The notes: generated by a model from the sequence alone, not told the origin. A DNA stretch of 64,000 bases from Chelativorans alearensis (GCF_010993735.1 NZ_WQNI01000020.1:62001-126000); one strand, 5' to 3'. Shown: positions 36,075 through 45,801, numbered from the stretch's first letter. A program made the numbers and translations.

Positions 36075-37172
36075 CTATTCGGCCGCCATCCGCGCCGGCG
36101 CACCGACTTCGTCCTGCCGCTCGATCCGCGCCCACGCCGGCCGCTCGAAGAGGAAACGGCCGTAACCCGACCACTGCACGAGACCGTAGAGCACCACCGG
36201 CCCAACCACGCCCGCAAGTGTAACGAGAAGCGCGACGAGCCCGACATCGGCCACCAGCCCCGTCCTCAGGAGAAGGACGCGGGTTGCCGCCATGGGCAGG
36301 AAGAAGGCGAGATAGACGACGATCGAATGCGCCCCCAGCCAAGTGAGCCAGTGCATCGGCCTGAGCAGCGAGAACAGCGCCGCCAAGCCGACGATGACGG
36401 CGGCACCCGCCAGCCCCAGTAAGAGCGAGACGGCCGGCAGCTCCGAATATCCTCCGGTAGCGCCGGAATTGCCGAGATCGGGCTGCAGCCAAGCCGACAG
36501 CGCGGCGGGCGCCGGCGTGAAGACGAGAAGCCCATGAAGCAGCGCCCAGGCAAGGCAGAACGCAAGGAAAACGCCGGGCCGCGCGCGCACCCAGGCGGCG
36601 AAAGCGAAGACATGGGACGCGAAAGCGTAGCCGACGAAGAGATAGACGTAACGGCCGCAGAACTCGTCGATGACGATCGAGCCCGTATGGATGGGGAGCG
36701 CCTCCAACAGTGCCGCTCCGGCGAAGACGAGCCACACGGGAAGCGCCTTGACGAGCCGCGTGAAGACGAAGAAGACCGGCAGAAGATAGATGAACCAGAG
36801 CGTGCCGAACGGTTCGACATAGGCCGTGACATAGGCGCCGAGCGCCTGGCCCCAGCCCTCTTCCAATGCGATCGCCGGGGCTTTGAAGGCGAACTGGATT
36901 GTCAGCCACAGCACATAGAAATACGCGAAATGCACCACCCGGCGGTCGAGAAAGCGCCGCCAGGGGCGGTCGATGACGAGGCCCAGGAACAAGCCGGAGA
37001 TGAGGAAGAAATCGGGCATGCGGAAGGGGCGGGCGAAAGCCACCACCCAATGCATGAAGCCTTCGCGCCCCGCCGCCAGTTCCACGCCCAGCGTCGAATG
37101 CATCATGACGACCATGATGATGCATAGGCCCTTGGCGGCGTCGACCCAATCGACGCGCGACCGTTCGGGCAT
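36075..37172 (-). CDS. Acyltransferase-3 family integral membrane protein
   Basis: A protein of about 365 residues with around ten membrane helices. WVDAAKGLCIIMVVMMHSTLG near the N-terminus holds the conserved Lys and the His of the acyltransferase-3 family, and RPFRMPDFFLISGLFLG follows. Such proteins acylate sugars or glycans at the inner membrane. I chose the ATG at 37172 because AGGAA lies about ten bases upstream and the family begins just before WVDxAKG; in-frame ATGs at 37208 and 37238 would lengthen it. Convergent with the GGDEF/EAL gene. Substrate unknown. Confidence 0.85.
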   Translation of the reverse strand: MPERSRVDWVDAAKGLCIIMVVMMHSTLGVELAAGREGFMHWVVAFARPFRMPDFFLISGLFLGLVIDRPWRRFLDRRVVHFAYFYVLWLTIQFAFKAPAIALEEGWGQALGAYVTAYVEPFGTLWFIYLLPVFFVFTRLVKALPVWLVFAGAALLEALPIHTGSIVIDEFCGRYVYLFVGYAFASHVFAFAAWVRARPGVFLAFCLAWALLHGLLVFTPAPAALSAWLQPDLGNSGATGGYSELPAVSLLLGLAGAAVIVGLAALFSLLRPMHWLTWLGAHSIVVYLAFFLPMAATRVLLLRTGLVADVGLVALLVTLAGVVGPVVLYGLVQWSGYGRFLFERPAWARIERQDEVGAPARMAAE

Positions 37173-37358
37173 ATCGGTTGGTTCCTGCAATGCCGCGTCT
37201 CCCGCCATCCTTTCGCGCATGATAGCGCACGCGGCCATCGGAACGGTTAAGCGCCCGGCGCGGCTGAAAAGAGGCTTAACGGCCCCTTAAATACCCGCAG
37301 CTAGCGTGCATCGCAGCATGAGCCGCACTGACGGCGGCGGACCGAGGATGAAGAACAC

Positions 37359-39482
37359 ATGGCCAGGCGCAAGGGAAAACGGCGGATAGAGCCGACATTC
37401 AGCGCCCCCGCCTCAAAGCGCGGGCGCGCGCCCTCGGTCAGCCGATCCGACCGCGTGTTGCCGTCCGCACGTCGAAAGACGAAGCGGAGATCCTCCCGGC
37501 GGCGCACCGGGCGCGCCCGGCGGCGCGGTTTCTTCGGCTTTCTGCGCGGCTTCGTCTACTGGTCGCTGGTGCTGGTCCTGTGGGCGGGCATCGCCGGTGC
37601 GGCGATCGCCGCCTACTACGGCGCGCAGATGCCGAGCGCCACCACCTGGACCATCCCGGATCGACCGCCCAACGTGAAGATCGTTTCCGCCGAAGGCAGG
37701 CTTATCGGCAATCGCGGCATGACGGGCGGCGAAGCGGTCGGACTGCATGAGATGTCGCCCTATGTGCCGCAGGCCGTCATCGCCATCGAGGACAGGCGCT
37801 TCTACTCCCATTGGGGCGTCGATCCCATCGGGCTTGCCCGCGCCATGGTGGAAAACCTCATGCAGCGGCGCCTCACCCAGGGCGGCTCCACCATCACCCA
37901 GCAGCTGGCCAAGAACCTCTTCCTGGAACCCGACCGCACCATAAAGCGCAAGGTGCAGGAGGTGCTGCTGGCCCTGTGGCTGGAGCAAAAACATTCGAAG
38001 AGCCAGATCCTGGAGATGTATCTCAACCGCGTCTACTTCGGCTCCGGTGCCTACGGCGTGGAGGCAGCCTCGCGGCGCTATTTCAACAAACCCGCCCATG
38101 ATGTCACGCTCGCGGAAGCTGCTCTTCTGGCGGGCCTCCTGAAGGCGCCTTCGCGATTGTCGCCGGCGCGCGACCCGCAGGCCGCTGAAGAGCGCGCCCA
38201 GGTGGTGCTTTCCGCCATGCGCGAGCAGGGCATGATCGGCGACAGCCAGCTCACCGCCGCCATCAGCGCCCCGGCCACCCGCGCCGCCGCCTACTGGACA
38301 GGCTCGCAGCACTACGCCGCCGACCGCGTGATGGAGGAACTGCCGGATCTCATCGGCAATATCGAGGAAGACGTCGTCGTTCATACCACGGTCGATCTCG
38401 GCCTGCAGAAACTGGCGGAAACATCCATCCGCCAGCTGATAGACGAGAAGGGCAAGGAGCTTGCGGTGAGCCAGGGCGCGCTCGTCTCGATCGACGGCTC
38501 AGGCGCCGTGCGCGCCATGGTCGGCGGCTACGACTATGCCCACAGCCAGTTCGACCGTGCATCGGAAGCGCGCCGTCAGCCCGGCTCCGCGTTCAAGCCC
38601 TTCGTCTATATGGCCGCTCTCGAACAGGGCCGCACGCCGCAAAGCGTACGCAACGACGCGCCCGTGAAGATCGGCAAATGGACGCCGTCCAACTACAAGG
38701 ATAAGTATTACGGCCGCGTCACGCTGGCTGAGGCGCTGGCCCGCTCGCTCAACTCGGTGGCCGCCCAACTCGCCATGGAAGTGGGGCCGGGGGCCGCGGT
38801 CGAGGTCGCCCACCGCATGGGCGTCGAATCGAAGCTGACGGCTAATGCCTCCATTGCGCTGGGCACTTCGGAGGTGACCCCCTTGGAGCTGACGGCGGCT
38901 TACGTGCCCTTCGCTAATGGCGGCTATCGGCCCGAGGTGCATTTTATCAGCCGGGTGACCACCACGTCCGGCGCATTGCTCTACGAGCACAAGACGGGAA
39001 GCCCGCCCCGCGTGGCAAGCCCTGAGATCGTCGGCATGATGAATGCCATGATGGCCGGCACGATTGAATACGGCAGCGGGAGGGCCGCTGCCTTCGGCTG
39101 GCCCGCCGCCGGGAAGACAGGCACTACGCAAGGCTCGCGCGATGCCTGGTTCGTCGGCTACACCTCCAATCTGGTCACCGGCGTATGGTTCGGCAACGAC
39201 GACGCACGTGCGACCAAGGCGACCGGCAGCTCCCTGCCCGCACTTGCCTGGCGCGATTTCATGGCCGCCGCCCACAAGGGCGTGTCCGTTGCCGCCTTGC
39301 CGGGAAACTGGCGTCCGGGCCAGCCGGCCAAGCAGCCCGTCCCGCAGCGTGCGGTCGCCGACACCAATGCGCCTCCGACCGTCCCGTCTTCCGCCGGCGG
39401 CCGCCCGGTTCCGCCCGCCGATGTGGGAGGACCACGCGAGAGGCGCCAGCTCTCCATCCTCGACATCATCCTCGGCAACTGA
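37359..39482 (+). CDS. Class A penicillin-binding protein (transglycosylase/transpeptidase)
   Basis: A 707-residue bifunctional murein synthase. A very basic N-terminal tail (about 1-56) precedes a membrane anchor (about 66-88). The GT51 domain has the catalytic Glu in IAIEDRRFYSHWG (about 144), QGGSTITQQLAKNLFL and KVQEVLLALWLEQ. The transpeptidase has SxxK in PGSAFKPF (about 409-412), SLN (about 463) and KTGTT (about 585). It ends in a Pro-rich tail. It resembles rhizobial PBP1-type proteins of the 1A/1C group; I give no symbol because paralogues cannot be separated by eye. Confidence 0.94.
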   Translation: MARRKGKRRIEPTFSAPASKRGRAPSVSRSDRVLPSARRKTKRRSSRRRTGRARRRGFFGFLRGFVYWSLVLVLWAGIAGAAIAAYYGAQMPSATTWTIPDRPPNVKIVSAEGRLIGNRGMTGGEAVGLHEMSPYVPQAVIAIEDRRFYSHWGVDPIGLARAMVENLMQRRLTQGGSTITQQLAKNLFLEPDRTIKRKVQEVLLALWLEQKHSKSQILEMYLNRVYFGSGAYGVEAASRRYFNKPAHDVTLAEAALLAGLLKAPSRLSPARDPQAAEERAQVVLSAMREQGMIGDSQLTAAISAPATRAAAYWTGSQHYAADRVMEELPDLIGNIEEDVVVHTTVDLGLQKLAETSIRQLIDEKGKELAVSQGALVSIDGSGAVRAMVGGYDYAHSQFDRASEARRQPGSAFKPFVYMAALEQGRTPQSVRNDAPVKIGKWTPSNYKDKYYGRVTLAEALARSLNSVAAQLAMEVGPGAAVEVAHRMGVESKLTANASIALGTSEVTPLELTAAYVPFANGGYRPEVHFISRVTTTSGALLYEHKTGSPPRVASPEIVGMMNAMMAGTIEYGSGRAAAFGWPAAGKTGTTQGSRDAWFVGYTSNLVTGVWFGNDDARATKATGSSLPALAWRDFMAAAHKGVSVAALPGNWRPGQPAKQPVPQRAVADTNAPPTVPSSAGGRPVPPADVGGPRERRQLSILDIILGN

Positions 39483-39543
39483 GCGCGCTCGCAAGACGAC
39501 TATCGCATTCGCCGCGCACAGCCATTACATAGGCGGGATCTTC

Positions 39544-40305
39544 ATGGAGAACGCGGTGAGCGACATCGACGACAGAAAGACGCTGGTGCTGACGGGCGCA
39601 AGCCGCGGCATCGGCCACGCGACCGTCAAGCGCTTCTCGCGCGAGGGCTGGCGCGTCATCACCTGCTCCAGGCAGCCTTTCGCGGAGGATTGCCCTTGGC
39701 CCGCGGGGCCCGAGGACCATATCCAGCTCGATTTGTCCGATCAGGAAGGTGTGGGGATCGCCATCGGCGAGATCCGCCACCGGCTCGCCGCCAATGGCGG
39801 CCGGCTTGACGCGCTGGTCAACAACGCCGCCATCTCGCCCAAGCTGGAGGGCGGTAAGCGCATGAATTCGATAGACACGCCCATGCATGTCTGGCGCGAT
39901 GTCTTTCAGGTGAACTTCTTCGCGCCCATCATGCTGGCGCGCGGCCTTTTCAAGGAGCTTTCCACGGCGCAAGGCTCCATCGTCAACGTCACCTCCATCG
40001 TCGGCAGCCGCGTGCACCCCTTCGCCGGCACCGCCTACGCCACCTCGAAGGCCGCGCTCGTCGCGCTGACGCGCGAGATGGCGGCCGACTTCGGCCCGCA
40101 CGGCATCCGCGTCAACGCCATCGCACCGGGCGAGATCGAGACGTCGATCCTGTCGCCTGGCACCGACAAGCTGGTGGAGACGATCCCGCTGCGGCGCCTC
40201 GGCCAGACGGCAGAGGTGGCCGACACGATCTTCTTCCTTTGCTCCGGCAGCGCGTCCTACGTGACGGGAGCCGAGATCCATATCAACGGCGGACAGCACG
40301 TTTGA
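39544..40305 (+). CDS. Short-chain dehydrogenase/reductase
   Basis: A 253-residue classical SDR. The NAD(P) loop is TGASRGIGHATVKRF (TGxxxGxG), then NNAAISP, catalytic Ser in VNVTSIVG and the YATSK catalytic Tyr-Lys. IRVNAIAPGEIETSI and VTGAEIHINGGQHV close the fold. An Arg directly after the glycine loop hints at NADP use. Substrate unknown. It starts 61 bases after the PBP gene, so co-transcription is possible. Confidence 0.93.
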   Translation: MENAVSDIDDRKTLVLTGASRGIGHATVKRFSREGWRVITCSRQPFAEDCPWPAGPEDHIQLDLSDQEGVGIAIGEIRHRLAANGGRLDALVNNAAISPKLEGGKRMNSIDTPMHVWRDVFQVNFFAPIMLARGLFKELSTAQGSIVNVTSIVGSRVHPFAGTAYATSKAALVALTREMAADFGPHGIRVNAIAPGEIETSILSPGTDKLVETIPLRRLGQTAEVADTIFFLCSGSASYVTGAEIHINGGQHV

Positions 40306-40350
40306 GACCGCTTTTCCTCCCGCAAGAGGAGGGAAACGGGCAACCGAACC

Positions 40351-40800
40351 TCATTCCTTCGTCAGAACCCGCTCGATCTCCCACACTGCGTGCTTGGTCA
40401 GCGTCTTCGGCACCTCACCTGCCACCCGGTCGCTCACCTCTTTGTGCAGCGACTTGCGAAGGGCGCCCAGCACCAGGGGCGGGGCGACGAGGATGATCTT
40501 CTTGAACCGTCCGCGATGGGCGAGGCGATAAAGCCTGTCGGCGATCTCCTCGGCGAAGCGCTCCTTTTCGATGCGGTGCCAGTCGGTCTCGTCGAAGCCG
40601 CTCTTGTGTACGGTCGCCGCGTCGAAATACCGGCCTGGCGCGTCCGTGCCCTGCTGGCGGGTGGGCGGGTTCTTCTCGTGCATCTCGCGCACCACCTCCA
40701 GATTGGGATAGAGAGGGTTCCCCTCATTGCGCATGAACAGTGCCTTCTCTCCATCCGCCACCAAAAGCCAGATATCGTGCTCGAGCCGGATTCGCGCCAT
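40351..40800 (-). CDS. Host-attachment family protein (AtsE-like, eRF1-type fold)
   Basis: A 149-residue protein of the host-attachment family, known in Agrobacterium for binding to plant cells and classed with bacterial eRF1-like domains. WLLVADGEKALFMRN opens it, FAEEIADRLYRLAHRGRFKKIILVAPPLVLGALRKSL (in part) and EVPKTLTKH follow. The ATG at 40800 has AAGGAGGGAGAA directly upstream, so longer frames to 41052 are rejected. The molecular role is not settled; adhesion is inferred from the named relative. Confidence 0.85.
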   Translation of the reverse strand: MARIRLEHDIWLLVADGEKALFMRNEGNPLYPNLEVVREMHEKNPPTRQQGTDAPGRYFDAATVHKSGFDETDWHRIEKERFAEEIADRLYRLAHRGRFKKIILVAPPLVLGALRKSLHKEVSDRVAGEVPKTLTKHAVWEIERVLTKE

Positions 40801-41021
40801 TTCTCCCTCCTTCGATAACGGCAGCTTGACCTCAGGGGAAACGCGGGGCAAGAGGCCATGTTCCCCACAACGCAACGGCGCGGGGTGGGATGAATTTTCC
40901 GCAGCAACGGCGTGAAGCGCAAAAGCGATTGCCCGGGCAATCCCTGGGCGCGAGTGCGTTTCTTCTGAAAATGGCCGTGCGCGGGCACAATCCGGTCCAC
41001 TGTTAGGAGAACCGTGCACCC

Positions 41022-42461
41022 ATGTCTTTCGAGACGGCAAAGCTAAACGCATTCCCCGTTTTCATGCGCGTCGATGGCCGGCGCGTCGTGATCGTCGGCG
41101 GCGGCGAGGAAGCGCTCGCCAAGGCACGGCTGATGGCGCAGTCGAGCGCGGCGGTCGTCATCGTTGCCGAGGCACCCGAGCCTGCCCTTGCCGAATGGGC
41201 AGCCTCGGCCGGTGCCGAGCTCCTGCGCGTCTCCTATGAGGCAGCTCTTCTCGACGGCGCCACGCTTGTTTTCGCCGCGACCGGGGACGAAACCGCGGAT
41301 CGCGCCGTCGTCACGGACGCGCGCGCCCGCTCCATCCCCGCCAACGCGGTGGACCGTCCGGAGTTGTGCGATTTCTTCACGCCGGCGCTGGTCAATCGCG
41401 CCCCGGTGGCTATCGCCGTCGGCACGGAAGGCGCGGGGCCCGTATTGGCGCAGATGATCCGCGCCCGCATCGACCGCATGCTCTCCCCCTCGCTGGGCCG
41501 GCTCGCCACCCTTGCCGCCTCCTATCGTGAGGCGGTGGAGCGGCGGGTGGCCAGGGGCGTTGCCCGCCGCCGCTTCTGGAAGGCATTCTTCACCGGCAGT
41601 CCGGCGCGTGCCGTCGAGGCGGGGGACGCGCACCGCGCCGCCTGGGCTACCGAAAAGCTTCTGCAGAACCAGGGCGTCGAGCCGGGCCATGTCGCGCTGG
41701 TGGGCGCGGGACCGGGCGCGGAAGATCTTCTGACCCTGCGCGCCCAACGCCTCTTGATGGAGGCGGACGTCATCGTGCACGACGCGCTGGTGCCCGAAGC
41801 CGTCATCGCCATGGGCCGGCGCGACGCCGAGCGCATCGCCGCAGGCAAGCGCAAGGGCTGCCATTCCAAGACGCAGGAAGAGATCAACGACCTCTTGGTG
41901 CGGCTTGCCCGGCAGGGAAAGCGCGTCGTGCGGCTGAAGTCGGGCGATCCGCTGGTGTTCGGCCGGGCCGGCGAGGAAATGGCGGCACTGCGCGATGCCG
42001 ACGTCCTCTACGAGGTCGTGCCGGGCATCACCGCCGCACTTGCCGCCGCGGCCGATTTCGAGCTGCCGCTGACTTTGCGCGGCGTCGCCTCTTCCCTCGT
42101 CTTCACCACCGGGCACGACCTGAAGGGCGCGGCGCTGCCTGACTGGGCGAAGCTTGCCATCGATGGCGCCACGGTCGCTGTCTACATGGGCCGCTCGACC
42201 GCCGCCGAGGTGGCCGGCCGCCTGCAGGAGGCCGGGCTTTCACCGGATACGGCTGTCGCCGTGGTGGAAAACGCCAGCCTCGGTGCCCGCCGCCTGTTCC
42301 ACGGCACGTTGTCCGACCTGCCGGCGCTGGCCGACCGCACGGACCTGACCGGTCCTGTGCTCACCGTTATCGGAGATGCCGTCGCCGGCGCCAATTTCGC
42401 GCGATCCGAGCCGCTTGCCGCACATGCTCACATCCGCGCAAACGAGGAGAGCAAGGGATGA
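41022..42461 (+). CDS. cysG: Siroheme synthase (trifunctional)
   Basis: A 479-residue fusion. The N-terminal part (about 1-215) is the precorrin-2 dehydrogenase/ferrochelatase, with Rossmann motif VVIVGGGEEALAKARLM and FFTPALVNRAPVAIAVGTEG. The C-terminal part (about 222-460) is uroporphyrinogen III methyltransferase, with VALVGAGPGAEDLLTLRA, KSGDPLVFGRAGEE and VVPGITAALAAAA. It makes the siroheme for CysI downstream. Its stop overlaps the DUF2849 ATG (ATGA). The first domain is shorter in conserved loops than enterobacterial CysG, but both are recognisable. Confidence 0.95.
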   Translation: MSFETAKLNAFPVFMRVDGRRVVIVGGGEEALAKARLMAQSSAAVVIVAEAPEPALAEWAASAGAELLRVSYEAALLDGATLVFAATGDETADRAVVTDARARSIPANAVDRPELCDFFTPALVNRAPVAIAVGTEGAGPVLAQMIRARIDRMLSPSLGRLATLAASYREAVERRVARGVARRRFWKAFFTGSPARAVEAGDAHRAAWATEKLLQNQGVEPGHVALVGAGPGAEDLLTLRAQRLLMEADVIVHDALVPEAVIAMGRRDAERIAAGKRKGCHSKTQEEINDLLVRLARQGKRVVRLKSGDPLVFGRAGEEMAALRDADVLYEVVPGITAALAAAADFELPLTLRGVASSLVFTTGHDLKGAALPDWAKLAIDGATVAVYMGRSTAAEVAGRLQEAGLSPDTAVAVVENASLGARRLFHGTLSDLPALADRTDLTGPVLTVIGDAVAGANFARSEPLAAHAHIRANEESKG

Positions 42462-42766
42462 AGCTTCTGACGGCAAACCGGCTGATCGACGGCGAAGTCG
42501 TCTGGCTGGCGGCTGACGGCCACTGGGCCGAGGACATCACCGAAGCCGAGATCGCCCGTGACGAGGAAGCCATCGAACGCCTGGAACGAACCGGCCGCGA
42601 GGCGGCCGCGCGGAACGAGGTCGTCGACGTCAACCTCATCGACGTCGAGTTCGTCGACGGCGCCATCCGCCCCATCCGCCTGCGCGAGCGCATCCGCGCC
42701 GCCGGGCCCTCCATCCATCCCGATCTTGGCAAGCAGGCGCGCCGCGGCGTGCTCGCGCCGGTCTGA
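42458..42766 (+). CDS. DUF2849 protein of the sulfite-reductase cluster
   Basis: A 102-residue protein of the DUF2849 family, found between cysG and cysI in many alphaproteobacteria. KLLTANRLIDGEVVWLA and a later IRPIRLRERIRAAGPSIHPD are the conserved parts. It is acidic with no catalytic motif, so a small accessory or assembly role is plausible. It overlaps cysG by four bases and precedes cysI by 18. Confidence 0.87.
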   Translation: MKLLTANRLIDGEVVWLAADGHWAEDITEAEIARDEEAIERLERTGREAAARNEVVDVNLIDVEFVDGAIRPIRLRERIRAAGPSIHPDLGKQARRGVLAPV

Positions 42767-42784
42767 AGAACATCAGGGAAGATC

Positions 42785-44455
42785 ATGTATCGCTACGACG
42801 AGTTCGACCACGCCTTCGTCAAAGCCCGCGTTGCCGAGTTCGGCGACCAGGTGGGACGGCGGCTTTCCGGTGAGCTTACGGAAGACCAGTTCAAGCCGCT
42901 CAGGCTGATGAACGGCGTCTACCTGCAGCTCCACGCATACATGCTGCGGATCGCCATCCCCTACGGCACGTTGTCATCGCGCCAGATGCGCATGCTGGCC
43001 CATATCGCCCGCACCTACGACAAGGGCTACGGTCACTTCACCACGCGCCAGAACCTGCAGTTCCACTGGCCGGCGCTCAAGGATATCCCGCAGATCCTGG
43101 AGGACCTCGCCACCGTCGAGATGCACGCCATCCAGACCAGCGGCAACTGCATCCGCAACGTCACGGCCGACCACTTCGCCGGCGCGGCCGCCGACGAGGT
43201 GGCCGACCCGCGCCCTTATGCCGAGATCCTGCGGCAATGGTCGTCGTTGCACCCGGAATTCTCCTATCTCCCGCGCAAGTTCAAGATCGCGGTGACGGGG
43301 GCGGAGCGCGACCGCGCGGCGGTCCAGGTGCACGACATCGGCCTGCACCTCAGGAAGGATGCCTCGGGCCGGCTTGGCTTCACGGTCTATGTCGGCGGCG
43401 GGCTCGGCCGCACGCCCATGATCGGCAAGAAAATTCGCGACTTCCTGCCGGAGGAAGACCTCCTGTCATACACCACCGCTATCCTGCGCGTGTACAACCT
43501 CCATGGCCGCCGCGACAACAAGTACAAGGCGCGGATCAAGATCCTGGTGCACGAGACCGGCACCGAGGAACTGGCCGCCCAGGTGGAGAAGGAATTCGAG
43601 GCGCTGAAGGAAAGCGAACTGAAGCTGCCGGAGGCCGACATCCAGGCCATCGACGCCTATTTCGCGCCGCCCGCCCTGCCCGCCCGCCCGGAAGGCGATG
43701 CGGCGCTTAAGGCTGCGACGGCCGCCGACGGCGGCTTTGCCGACTGGGTGCGACGCAACCTCAACACGCACAAGAACCCTGACTACGCCTCCGTCACGAT
43801 CTCTCTGAAGGGCATCGGCGAGGTGCCGGGGGACGCTTCGGCCGACCAGATGGACGCCGTGGCCGATCTCGCCGAGCGCTACGGGTTCGACGAAATCCGC
43901 GTCAGCCACGAGCAGAACCTCATCCTGCCGCACGTTGCACGCGCCGACCTCAGGGCGGTGTTCGACCGGCTGGTGGAGATCGGCCTTGCCACCTCCAACG
44001 CCGGGCTCGTCACCGACATTATCGCCTGCCCGGGCCTCGACTACTGCGCGCTCGCCAACGCCCGCTCCATTCCGGTGGCCCAGCAGATCTCCACCCGCTT
44101 CGCGAGCCAAGCGCGGCAGGAGGAAATCGGCGATCTCAAGATCAAGATTTCCGGCTGCATCAACGCCTGCGGCCACCACCATGTCGGCCATATCGGCATT
44201 CTCGGCGTCGAGAAGAAGGGGGCCGAGCTCTACCAGGTCACGCTAGGCGGCTCCGGCGACGAGAACACGTCGATCGGCGAGATCGTCGGCCGCGGCTTCG
44301 GGCCGGATGAGATCGTCGACGCGGTGGACACCATCGTCGAGACTTATCTGGCGCATCGCCAGGACAAGGATGAACCCTTCCTCGCCGCTTATCGCCGGCT
44401 TGGTTCCGCACCTTTCAAGGAGGCTCTTTATGGGCGCGAAGCCAAGGCTGCTTGA
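42785..44455 (+). CDS. cysI: Sulfite reductase hemoprotein (nitrite/sulfite reductase family)
   Basis: A 556-residue siroheme and 4Fe-4S enzyme that reduces sulfite to sulfide. TTRQNLQFHWPALKDIP and TSGNCIRNVTADHFAG bind siroheme. The cluster Cys residues are in CPGLDYC (C-x5-C) and SGCINACGHHH (C-x3-C). There is no flavoprotein cysJ in the cluster, so electrons probably come from ferredoxin or another donor. The family also includes ferredoxin-nitrite reductases, but the cysG/cysH neighbours point to sulfite. It overlaps cysH by 26 bases. Confidence 0.93.
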   Translation: MYRYDEFDHAFVKARVAEFGDQVGRRLSGELTEDQFKPLRLMNGVYLQLHAYMLRIAIPYGTLSSRQMRMLAHIARTYDKGYGHFTTRQNLQFHWPALKDIPQILEDLATVEMHAIQTSGNCIRNVTADHFAGAAADEVADPRPYAEILRQWSSLHPEFSYLPRKFKIAVTGAERDRAAVQVHDIGLHLRKDASGRLGFTVYVGGGLGRTPMIGKKIRDFLPEEDLLSYTTAILRVYNLHGRRDNKYKARIKILVHETGTEELAAQVEKEFEALKESELKLPEADIQAIDAYFAPPALPARPEGDAALKAATAADGGFADWVRRNLNTHKNPDYASVTISLKGIGEVPGDASADQMDAVADLAERYGFDEIRVSHEQNLILPHVARADLRAVFDRLVEIGLATSNAGLVTDIIACPGLDYCALANARSIPVAQQISTRFASQARQEEIGDLKIKISGCINACGHHHVGHIGILGVEKKGAELYQVTLGGSGDENTSIGEIVGRGFGPDEIVDAVDTIVETYLAHRQDKDEPFLAAYRRLGSAPFKEALYGREAKAA

Positions 44456-45182
44456 GCGCGAGATGGAGGCGCTGGAAGTCGCGGCTTCGCTTGAAGCGCG
44501 TTTCGGCCGTCTCGACGCCGAGGCGATCATCGAGGTCGCCGTCGAGCGCTTCCGCGATGCTGGCGGGATCGCCACCGTCTCCTCGTTCGGAGCGGATTCG
44601 GCGGCCCTGCTGCACATGATCGCACGTCTCGACAACAGCCTTCCCGTGCTATTCCTCGACACGGGTCAGCATTTCGGAGAGACGCTGGAATACCGCGATC
44701 AGCTGGCGGACGATCTGGGCCTGAAAAACCTGCGCATCCTGCACCCCCGATCCGAGACGCTCGCCGCAACGGACCCGGATGGCATCCTGCACAAGTCGAA
44801 CACGGACCTGTGCTGCGAGATCCGCAAGGTGGAGCCGATGGCGCGCGCGGTCGAGCCCTATGCCGCATGGTTCACCGGCCGCAAGCGCCACCAGGCCGAC
44901 ACGCGCGCCGAGATGCCGGTATTCGAGGCTGTCGGTCCGCGCATCCGTATCAACCCGCTCGCGCGCTGGACCACCGCCGACCAGGCCGCCTATATGCGTG
45001 CCCACGACCTTCGGGAAAACCCGCTGGTCGCCTACGGCTACCTGTCCATCGGCTGCTTCCCCTGCACCGAGCCGGTGAAGCCCGGCGAGGACGACCGCAG
45101 CGGCCGCTGGGCCGGCACCGCCAAGACCGAGTGCGGCATCCACCTGCCGGGGTTCGAGGCCCTGACCTCCTCCGCCGCTTAG
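44430..45182 (+). CDS. cysH: Adenylylsulfate (APS) reductase, thioredoxin-dependent
   Basis: A 250-residue reductase. SSFGADSAALLHMIA is the PP-loop, then LFLDTGQHFGETLEYRD. The Cys pair in DLCCEIRKVEP (about 128-129) with GCFPCTEPV (about 209-212) are ligands of the 4Fe-4S cluster that marks APS rather than PAPS reductases. ECGIH near the C-terminus has the catalytic Cys. The ATG at 44430 has AAGGAGG and lies inside the cysI end. Confidence 0.94.
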   Translation: MGAKPRLLEREMEALEVAASLEARFGRLDAEAIIEVAVERFRDAGGIATVSSFGADSAALLHMIARLDNSLPVLFLDTGQHFGETLEYRDQLADDLGLKNLRILHPRSETLAATDPDGILHKSNTDLCCEIRKVEPMARAVEPYAAWFTGRKRHQADTRAEMPVFEAVGPRIRINPLARWTTADQAAYMRAHDLRENPLVAYGYLSIGCFPCTEPVKPGEDDRSGRWAGTAKTECGIHLPGFEALTSSAA

Positions 45183-45192
45183 GAACGTGACC

Positions 45193-45723
45193 ATGAATGC
45201 AAGTGAAACGGTAGCTATGGCGAGGCTGTGGACCGAGAATGGGTTCCGCGACGACGATTGGAAGCGCGCCGAGGAAGCCGATGTGCTGCCGGGCGAGGGC
45301 AAGCTGATCCTGGCGCTCGAGGCTTTCCTGGCGCTCGATGAGGCGGCGAGGGAAGAGGCCCTCCCCCGGCTCGGCGTGGAGGTGCTGCCGGGAGAAACGG
45401 TGGATCTCCTCCTGCCCTTCCTCGACCGCCTGCCGCTGGTTGCTTTGGCCTTTCCGGCTTTCAATGATGGGCGTAGCTATTCCAAGGCGGAGCTCCTGCG
45501 CTCTCGCCATGGTTACCGCGGAGAGTTGCGCGCCACGGGCGACGTGTTGATCGACCAGATCCCGCATATGCTGCGCTGCGGCTTCTCAAGCTTCGAGGTG
45601 ATGAACCAAACCGCCCTTGCCCGTCTCGAAGCTGGCCAGCGCGGCGGTATTCCGCTCTACTACCAGCCTACCGCCACCGCCTCTCGCCCCGGCAAATACG
45701 CCTGGCGCCGGCTGGCTGGCTGA
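45193..45723 (+). CDS. DUF934 protein (sulfate-assimilation associated)
   Basis: A 176-residue DUF934 protein, regularly after cysH. FPAFNDGRSYSKAELLRSRHGYRGELRATGDVLIDQIPHMLRCGF (in part) is the family core, with the strongly conserved FNDGRSYS and GELRATGDV. Function is unproven; a link to electron supply or regulation of sulfite reduction has been suggested by context only. The ATG at 45193 has AGGAA just before it; a GTG at 45187 is possible. Confidence 0.9.
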   Translation: MNASETVAMARLWTENGFRDDDWKRAEEADVLPGEGKLILALEAFLALDEAAREEALPRLGVEVLPGETVDLLLPFLDRLPLVALAFPAFNDGRSYSKAELLRSRHGYRGELRATGDVLIDQIPHMLRCGFSSFEVMNQTALARLEAGQRGGIPLYYQPTATASRPGKYAWRRLAG

Positions 45724-45795
45724 GCTCAACCCCGTTAAATCCGCCCCTTTCGCATTATATTATGCCGCAAGGGGTGCATCCGGCGTGAATATAGG

Positions 45796-45801
45796 TATAA
45801 T
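45796..45801 (+). promoter_or_regulatory. Possible -10 element upstream of rpsU
   Basis: TATAAT sits 112 bases before the rpsU start in an AT-rich patch after the cys operon. No good -35 is seen at the right distance, so this is tentative. Confidence 0.3.

Noticed and set aside
40801..41052. Longer start for the host-attachment gene
   Set aside because: The extension overlaps the cysG start on the other strand, and a strong AAGGAGG sits just before the ATG at 40800.
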